NCBI RefSeq assembly: GCF_010747415.1
Contig: NZ_JAAGNZ010000001.1
Span: forward strand, 2,728,001-2,792,000
DNA length: 64,000 nt
DNA from: Spirosoma agri
Lineage (GTDB): Bacteria; Bacteroidota; Bacteroidia; Cytophagales; Spirosomataceae
Direction of reading: 5' to 3'
Shown: positions 58,285 to 64,000 of the stretch, piece after piece
How the letters are laid out: each line of letters begins with the position of its first letter
Numbering within the stretch: position 1 is the stretch's first letter
Translations under genes and position numbers: made by a program
Notes under the pieces: model-generated
What the model was told of the DNA's origin: nothing
Databases searched by the model: none
What the model saw: only the letters and a program-made list of their open reading frames with translations

Positions 58285-59502
58285 CTACAACGCTTCTACG
58301 ACCTGACGTACTTTTTCAGCGGCTTCTTTCAGCAATACGGCCGACTGAACTTTCAAGCCCGATTCATCGATAATTTTTGCGCCTTCTTCGGCATTGGTGC
58401 CCTGTAGGCGAACAATGATTGGTACGGGAATGTCGCCAATCGCTTTGTAGGCTTCTACAACACCTGTGGCCACGCGGTCGCAGCGGACGATACCACCGAA
58501 GATGTTGATCAAAATGGCTTTTACGTTCGGATCTTTCAGAATAATCCGGAAACCAGCTTCAACGGTTTTTGCGTTCGCTCCACCCCCAACATCAAGGAAG
58601 TTGGCCGGTTCACCACCCGATAGTTTGATGATATCCATCGTTGCCATTGCCAACCCCGCTCCGTTGACCATACAGCCCACGTTACCATCGAGTTTGACGT
58701 AGTTCAAATCGCTGGCTGAGGCTTCCACTTCGAGCGGATCTTCTTCGGCCAGATCACGCATCGATTTCAGTTCAGGATGACGATAGAGGGCATTGTCGTC
58801 CAGGTTAACCTTTGCATCAACGGCCAGAATTTTGTTATCCGACGTTTTCAGCACCGGGTTGATCTCGAACATGGAGGCATCCGTCTCGACATAGGCTTTG
58901 TAGAGCGACGTAACGAATTTCACCATTTCTTTGAAGGCTTCCCCTTCCAGACCTAATCCGAAGGCAACCTTACGCGCCTGGAACGGCTGTAGACCTACGG
59001 CCGGATCAATCCACTCTTTTACAATTTTTTCGGGCGTATTCTCCGCGACTTCTTCAATGTCCATACCGCCTTCCGTACTGGCCATAATGACATTGCAGGC
59101 TTTGCTACGGTCGAGCAGGATGCTGATGTACATTTCCTTCGGCTCTGATGCACCCGGATAGAAAACATCCTGCGCTACCAGCACTTTGTTGACTTTTTTG
59201 CCTTCTGGGCCGGTCTGGTGGGTTACGAGTACATTGCCAATAAGGTTTTTAACAATATCGCGTACTTCATCCGCCGATTTCGCCAGGGCTACACCCCGTT
59301 GTTCAGTACCAACGATCTTGCCCTTGCCGCGACCACCTGCGTGAATCTGCGATTTAACGACAACGAACTTTGAGCCGGACTGCGCCATAATCTGTTTGGC
59401 GGCTTCAACGGCTTTCTCAGGCGACTCGGCCACGATGCCTTCCTGAATCCGGACACCGTACTTTTTCAGAATTTCTTTACCCTGATACTCGTGTATATTC
59501 AT
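58285..59502 (-). CDS. sucC: succinate-CoA ligase, ADP-forming, beta subunit
   Basis: SucC binds nucleotide and, with SucD, interconverts succinyl-CoA and succinate in the TCA cycle. The 405-aa protein starts [20 protein letters not shown] at 59502; in-frame ATG sites further upstream would add a non-family extension. The ATP-grasp domain has [40 protein letters not shown] and [16 protein letters not shown]; the CoA-ligase domain has [39 protein letters not shown] and [19 protein letters not shown]. No sucD is adjacent. It converges with the M48 gene and is divergent from lolD. Confidence 0.96.
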   Translation of the reverse strand: MNIHEYQGKEILKKYGVRIQEGIVAESPEKAVEAAKQIMAQSGSKFVVVKSQIHAGGRGKGKIVGTEQRGVALAKSADEVRDIVKNLIGNVLVTHQTGPEGKKVNKVLVAQDVFYPGASEPKEMYISILLDRSKACNVIMASTEGGMDIEEVAENTPEKIVKEWIDPAVGLQPFQARKVAFGLGLEGEAFKEMVKFVTSLYKAYVETDASMFEINPVLKTSDNKILAVDAKVNLDDNALYRHPELKSMRDLAEEDPLEVEASASDLNYVKLDGNVGCMVNGAGLAMATMDIIKLSGGEPANFLDVGGGANAKTVEAGFRIILKDPNVKAILINIFGGIVRCDRVATGVVEAYKAIGDIPVPIIVRLQGTNAEEGAKIIDESGLKVQSAVLLKEAAEKVRQVVEAL

Positions 59503-59532
59503 GGCAACTGCAACAAGGAGAATTGAAAATCG

Positions 59533-59540
59533 TATTTTTG
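59533..59540 (+). promoter_or_regulatory. candidate -7 box of lolD
   Basis: TATTTTTG fits TAnnTTTG and lies 78 bp before the lolD ATG at 59618. No -33 TTG at 19 bp is found. A 9-bp inverted repeat (59560-59568 with 59608-59616) lies in the resulting leader. Confidence 0.35.
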
Positions 59541-59617
59541 TGCGGCAAGTTAACAGGAAATGAAGAGTGAAGCCTATTTCCTCCTCATTTTTCACGCTTC
59601 ATTCTTTACTCTTCATA

Positions 59618-60280
59618 ATGCCCGCGCTGCTTCAAACCTCCGACATTCGCCGAAATTACGGCAATTTACCTGTTCTGAAAGGAATTAATCTGACAATCGA
59701 ACCGGGCGAGATTGTCTCCATCGTCGGCGCATCCGGGGCCGGCAAAACAACGTTGCTGCAAATCCTGGGTACACTGGATCGGCCAGACGCTGGCGAACTG
59801 CACATTGCCGGGCAGAATGTGTTCACATTGACCGACCGTCAATTGGCTCAGTTTCGAAACGAGCGGATTGGCTTCGTTTTTCAGTTCAACAACCTACTGC
59901 CCGAGTTCACAGCCCTCGAAAACGTGTGTCTACCGGGTTTTATTTCGGGAAAAGAGGAGGACGAGGTTCGGGAACGGGCTAAGTCCCTACTGACGACATT
60001 AGGGCTCCAGAGCCGTCTGAATCATTTACCGTCACAAATGTCGGGTGGTGAACAACAGCGAACGGCAGTAGCGCGGGCGCTGATCAATAAACCGGCCATC
60101 GTATTTGCTGATGAACCAAGTGGCAACCTTGATTCGCGGAACGCCGAAGAACTTCACCAGCTGTTCTTTCAACTGCGTGATGAACTCGGTCAGACGTTCA
60201 TTATCGTAACACACAACGAGACACTAGCTTCTCTGGCCGACCGAACGGTCATCATTCGAGATGGGTTGATCTCCAGTTAG
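59618..60280 (+). CDS. lolD: LolD-like ABC transporter ATPase
   Basis: A 220-aa ATPase of the LolD/MacB group, which powers release of lipoproteins from the inner membrane or works with FtsX-like permeases. It has Walker [19 protein letters not shown], the Q loop in [18 protein letters not shown], signature [17 protein letters not shown], Walker [20 protein letters not shown] and H-loop [12 protein letters not shown]. The start at 59618 ([15 protein letters not shown]) fits the family length better than the ATG 51 bp upstream. No LolC/E permease is adjacent; in Bacteroidota lolD often stands alone. It is divergent from sucC. Confidence 0.9.
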   Translation: MPALLQTSDIRRNYGNLPVLKGINLTIEPGEIVSIVGASGAGKTTLLQILGTLDRPDAGELHIAGQNVFTLTDRQLAQFRNERIGFVFQFNNLLPEFTALENVCLPGFISGKEEDEVRERAKSLLTTLGLQSRLNHLPSQMSGGEQQRTAVARALINKPAIVFADEPSGNLDSRNAEELHQLFFQLRDELGQTFIIVTHNETLASLADRTVIIRDGLISS

Positions 60281-60444
60281 CCTTTGATGACCAGGAAACT
60301 GGACAAAGGACAGCTACAGGTCACACATAAGTATATCTACTTACCTTAAAACTGTCGCATGTCACTAAGTAATTGATTAGTAAGTGTTTAAAAATACATA
60401 AAAAAATTATTTTACGAAAAAGAATGATTATTTTTCATTTTTGT

Positions 60445-60530
60445 TTTATAATTGTGTCGAAAAGAAAAGTTTTTCATAACGTTGAGTAAATCAGAAAGCC
60501 AAGAGAGTGTCTCGCTTGGCTTTTTTGTTT
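60445..60530 (+). ncRNA. candidate small RNA ending in an intrinsic terminator
   Basis: A 9-bp stem (60495-60503 with 60515-60523) followed by a T tract ends a putative 70-90-nt transcript. Upstream is an A/T-rich stretch with a TATAATTG-like box near 60448, but no good coding frame. The terminator lies 215 bp after lolD, so it could instead be the lolD transcript end. I cannot tell a true small RNA from a long 3' UTR. Confidence 0.3.
60495..60530 (+). terminator. plus-strand intrinsic terminator downstream of lolD
   Basis: Stem AAAGCCAAG with CTTGGCTTT around an 11-nt interior, followed by a run of T, is a standard rho-independent terminator. Confidence 0.7.
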
Positions 60531-60761
60531 GTATACTACAGAGCTGATCTAAGCTCTTCAGAGTTATAAGCAGGCACCCGCTCTGCTGTAAGCCCGGCAA
60601 CCTATCTAATTTTTTCGTGTTACAATGCAGCCATGATCTATCAGGTCTAGTGTTTCGCATCATTCTGAAGCCCCCAAGCCAAACCACCGATTCATCAATC
60701 AGAGCTTATCCATACATGTACGTGTTGCTAACCCCAACTCAATAAACGGACAGCTATCAAG

Positions 60762-60805
60762 AAATAAAAATGCCCCCAGTCGAAAGACTGGGGGCATTTT
60801 TATTT
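60762..60805. terminator. strong terminator at the groEL 3' end
   Basis: Perfect 20-bp arms (60762-60781 and 60786-60805) close on a GAAA tetraloop with A/T tracts at the base. It lies 21 bp past the groEL stop on the minus strand and may also act in the opposite direction. Confidence 0.9.
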
Positions 60806-60825
60806 AAGTTCCACAGGGGATGCGA

Positions 60826-62487
<1,662 letters not shown>

Positions 62488-62543
62488 TTACAAAAAACGT
62501 TGCTTAGACAAGATCCGTGATTCGGACTGTCGAACGCTTATAA

Positions 62544-62840
62544 TTAAAGAATTGCGAAAATGTCGGATTCGCGCATGATCAGGTACTCTTTGCTGTCAAC
62601 GGTGATTTCTGTACCAGCATATTTGCCATACAGAACCGTATCGCCCACCTGAACCGTTAGGGGCTCATCTTTCTTGCCTGCACCAACGGCTACGACCGTA
62701 CCGCGCTGTGGTTTTTCCTTTGCCGTGTCAGGAATGATGATCCCGAACGAGGTTTTTTCTTCGGCCGGTGCTGCTTCTACCAGTACGCGGTCTGCCAGCG
62801 GTTTCACGTTCACTTTAACGCTTTCCGTTTCTGCTACCAT
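62544..62840 (-). CDS. groES: 10-kDa co-chaperonin GroES
   Basis: A 98-aa GroES that caps the GroEL ring. The ATG at 62840 gives the family start [20 protein letters not shown]; a longer frame to 62936 adds 32 residues with no GroES counterpart. The mobile-loop region [20 protein letters not shown] and [15 protein letters not shown] are present. It is the first gene of the groESL operon. A direct repeat at 62901-62920 lies upstream. Confidence 0.97.
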   Translation of the reverse strand: MVAETESVKVNVKPLADRVLVEAAPAEEKTSFGIIIPDTAKEKPQRGTVVAVGAGKKDEPLTVQVGDTVLYGKYAGTEITVDSKEYLIMRESDIFAIL

Positions 62841-62900
62841 GATAATGAGTTGATTAAGGTTATTAACTAGTTGTGCAATGCGTTGCACGTCGTTCACCGA

Positions 62901-62920
62901 GTGCCAATTTTTGTGCCAAT
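62901..62920. promoter_or_regulatory. direct repeat upstream of groES
   Basis: GTGCCAAT occurs at 62901-62908 and 62913-62920 with 4 bp between, 60-80 bp before the groES ATG. On the minus strand the block also resembles a -24/-12 element with one key mismatch and one half of a CIRCE site. It may bind a heat-shock regulator. Confidence 0.3.
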
Positions 62921-63089
62921 CCTGATAGACTGTCAAATTTTCAGGCTTTTCACTGACAGACTGCCATTCTCTGCTTTATTTATAATTCATTCTCATATAA
63001 CTGCCATAGGGCAAACAGAATTTGGTTTTCTGTGTTCTACTCGTTATTTTGAGCAACCAATCTGTCAGCTAACGTGTGTTTGTGAGTCT

Positions 63090-63797
63090 ATGAAAAAATT
63101 ACAATCTGACTGGTTTACGCAAAATTGGCTCGATGCCGAGTACCAGAAATATGTCTTGATGGCATATTTACAAGCTGTCCGGCAAAACTTCACTGAAAAC
63201 AGACTATGCCCCGATTTACCCGATTTACGCGACCATTATGAAACTGGGGTTCGCTTTTCGAGGGGCAAAGGTACGTTAAATGCTGCGTTTCCCAAGCGAG
63301 CGGACCGAGTTACCGGACCACCACCCCGAATCGAATACAAATCCGAGGTGACGGATGATGAGTTCATGACAGAACTGGACACGATCATGAACTTTGCCCT
63401 GCCGCGTTTCCAGGCTACCCTGACAGAAGGGCAGCAACGATGGGCTGACATAACGAAGTCGCTGACTCTCTCACCGGTTGGTTTGATGCCCCTGCGACCG
63501 GAAGAAGGCTACTTACTGATTCATACCACCAATCAGGCAGAAACGCAGATCTATCGTTTTCGCCTGACACTCTACTCAGAGCAAGAGCCCGGTGGCCGGT
63601 TAGTCCGGCTTCAGTTTGTGGAGGCCGTGCAGAAGAGTCTTGTCAATACGGTCGAGAATATAAAACTTGATCTAATCCGGCGGCATCGCAATCTGCCCAA
63701 TCCAGCCACATTCATGCTGGAAAGCCAGCGAACGTATCCCGTTCAGGAAACACTGCTGCCCATTGCCCGGCAGATGCTGGTGCAGGCAGTGGCCTGA
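63090..63797 (+). CDS. hypothetical protein divergent from groESL
   Basis: The ATG at 63090 gives a 235-aa soluble protein starting MKKLQSDWFTQNWLDAEYQK. An earlier in-frame ATG at 62871 lies inside the groES promoter region, so it was not chosen. The sequence is mixed alpha/beta with QKYVLMAYLQAVRQNFTENR, EFMTELDTIMNFALPRFQAT and QIYRFRLTLYSEQEPGGRLV; no signal peptide or TM is seen. I do not recognise the family, although similar proteins seem to occur next to chaperonin genes in Cytophagales. It ends at a perfect hairpin and converges with the partial gene at the window edge. Confidence 0.75.
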   Translation: MKKLQSDWFTQNWLDAEYQKYVLMAYLQAVRQNFTENRLCPDLPDLRDHYETGVRFSRGKGTLNAAFPKRADRVTGPPPRIEYKSEVTDDEFMTELDTIMNFALPRFQATLTEGQQRWADITKSLTLSPVGLMPLRPEEGYLLIHTTNQAETQIYRFRLTLYSEQEPGGRLVRLQFVEAVQKSLVNTVENIKLDLIRRHRNLPNPATFMLESQRTYPVQETLLPIARQMLVQAVA

Positions 63798-63800
63798 ACT

Positions 63801-63834
63801 AAAAAAGACCCCGATTTATGTCGGGGTCTTTTTT
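63801..63834. terminator. bidirectional intrinsic terminator
   Basis: Perfect 14-bp arms (63801-63814 and 63821-63834) with a 6-nt loop and A/T tails lie between the convergent unknown gene and the partial minus-strand gene. Confidence 0.85.
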
Positions 63835-63856
63835 GTGAAATTTAGTGACAGCAGGT

Positions 63857-64000
63857 TTATTTCTGGGGCGTCAGCGCCGAAGTCGAAGCACCCGGTGTGG
63901 ATGCACCTGGTGTTGCCGCACCTGGAACGGCCTGACTTGGTGCGGCAGCCGGGGTAGGAGCAGGTGTTGGAGCCGCTGCACCCGGTAGTGTTTGCGTCTG
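63857..64000 (-). CDS. C-terminal fragment with Ala/Pro/Thr-rich tail, possibly SecG
   Basis: The minus-strand frame is open from the window edge to the TAA at 63857-63859, giving the last 47 residues of a protein. They are rich in Ala, Pro, Thr and Gly (segments such as PGAAAPTPAPTPAAAPSQ and ATPGASTPGASTSALTPQK), a flexible tail. In several Bacteroidota the gene beside groES is secG, whose product ends in a tail of this kind, so SecG is a reasonable guess. No membrane part is visible to test it. Confidence 0.5.
   Translation of the reverse strand, partial: QTQTLPGAAAPTPAPTPAAAPSQAVPGAATPGASTPGASTSALTPQK

Larger units (their letters stand above)
60281..60825. other. 545-bp intergenic region with two terminators and a possible small RNA
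   Basis: Between lolD and the groEL 3' end there is no convincing coding frame; the 91-codon minus-strand frame (60412-60687) is low-complexity and unsupported. The region holds a plus-strand terminator at 60495-60530, preceded by an A/T-rich promoter-like stretch (about 60400-60460), and the groEL terminator at 60762-60805. Confidence 0.5.

Noticed and set aside
60412-60687. 91-codon minus-strand frame between lolD and groEL
   Set aside because: Low-complexity basic sequence crossing a terminator on the other strand, no family or start signal.
62881-62920. CIRCE or sigma-54 element upstream of groES
   Set aside because: Only one CIRCE half with wrong spacing to the other, and the sigma-54 -12 GC is replaced by GG; kept only as a direct repeat.

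Overview
The window looks like a chromosomal stretch of a Bacteroidota bacterium, most likely Cytophagales and probably close to Spirosoma. The reasons are moderate GC content, almost no Shine-Dalgarno sequences, promoters of the TTG-N19-TAnnTTTG kind, and gene families typical of that group: OMP_b-brl_3 TonB receptors, HmuY, DUF2911, DUF1080, CzcA fused to a TolC-like domain, and lineage-restricted small proteins. The genus is inferred from family content only. I saw no rRNA, tRNA, CRISPR array, prophage or transposase gene.

Layout. 1-1.4 kb: a truncated gene, a small unknown gene and a DUF2306 membrane protein. 1.8-8.9 kb: a plus-strand glycan cluster (GH29 alpha-L-fucosidase, secreted alpha/beta hydrolase, GH20 hexosaminidase), then a convergent TonB-type barrel (8.98-11.4 kb). 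11.9-15.0 kb: WYL regulator, RidA, a YdeI-like protein and a convergent DUF2911 protein. 15.3-20.8 kb: PadR regulator, small membrane protein, FtsX-type permease and a penicillin-acylase-family enzyme. 21-23.7 kb: a small secreted protein preceded by four TTAG repeats at an exact 11-bp period, and an OmpR-type two-component system. 24.2-26.7 kb: DUF1080, DinB/YfiT and MnmA. 26.8-35.7 kb: a heavy-metal export operon (DUF6660-like, CzcA-TolC fusion, CzcB, UreH-like membrane protein, His-tailed P-type ATPase). 35.8-44.7 kb: a heme uptake operon (TonB receptor, HmuY-like, HmuT, HmuU, HmuV, HemS) ending in three small Cys-motif proteins that look like diverged tandem paralogues. 45-48.6 kb: secreted sugar-isomerase-like protein, a TrpF-like protein lacking the catalytic residues, and a PspC/LiaF-like pair. 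48.6-50.2 kb: an ECF sigma factor with two envelope partners. 50.3-53.8 kb: the two halves of a transketolase, separated by an AT-richer two-gene cassette (AAA ATPase plus TOPRIM/DUF4276 protein) and a MITE-like inverted repeat. 53.8-64 kb: Bcp peroxiredoxin, M23 peptidase, FAH hydrolase, M48 lipoprotein, SucC, LolD, GroEL/GroES, an unknown gene, and the C-terminus of a gene that may be secG.

How the parts work together. The metal and heme blocks are each complete from the outer membrane to the cytoplasm. The metal block has an outer-membrane channel, periplasmic adaptor, RND pump and P-type ATPase. The heme block has a receptor with FRxP/NPNL motifs, a HmuY lipoprotein, an ABC importer and a heme-handling HemS. 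The heme promoter is the best in the window, with perpendicular palindromes at its upstream edge and just after the -7 box, as expected for repression by iron or heme status.

The most interesting candidates for undescribed biology are the AAA-TOPRIM cassette splitting the transketolase pair (defence-like by analogy with OLD, Gabija and PARIS), the trio of small cysteine proteins closing the heme operon, and the four-copy 11-bp-phased TTAG array next to the two-component genes. Most transcription units end in strong perfect hairpins.
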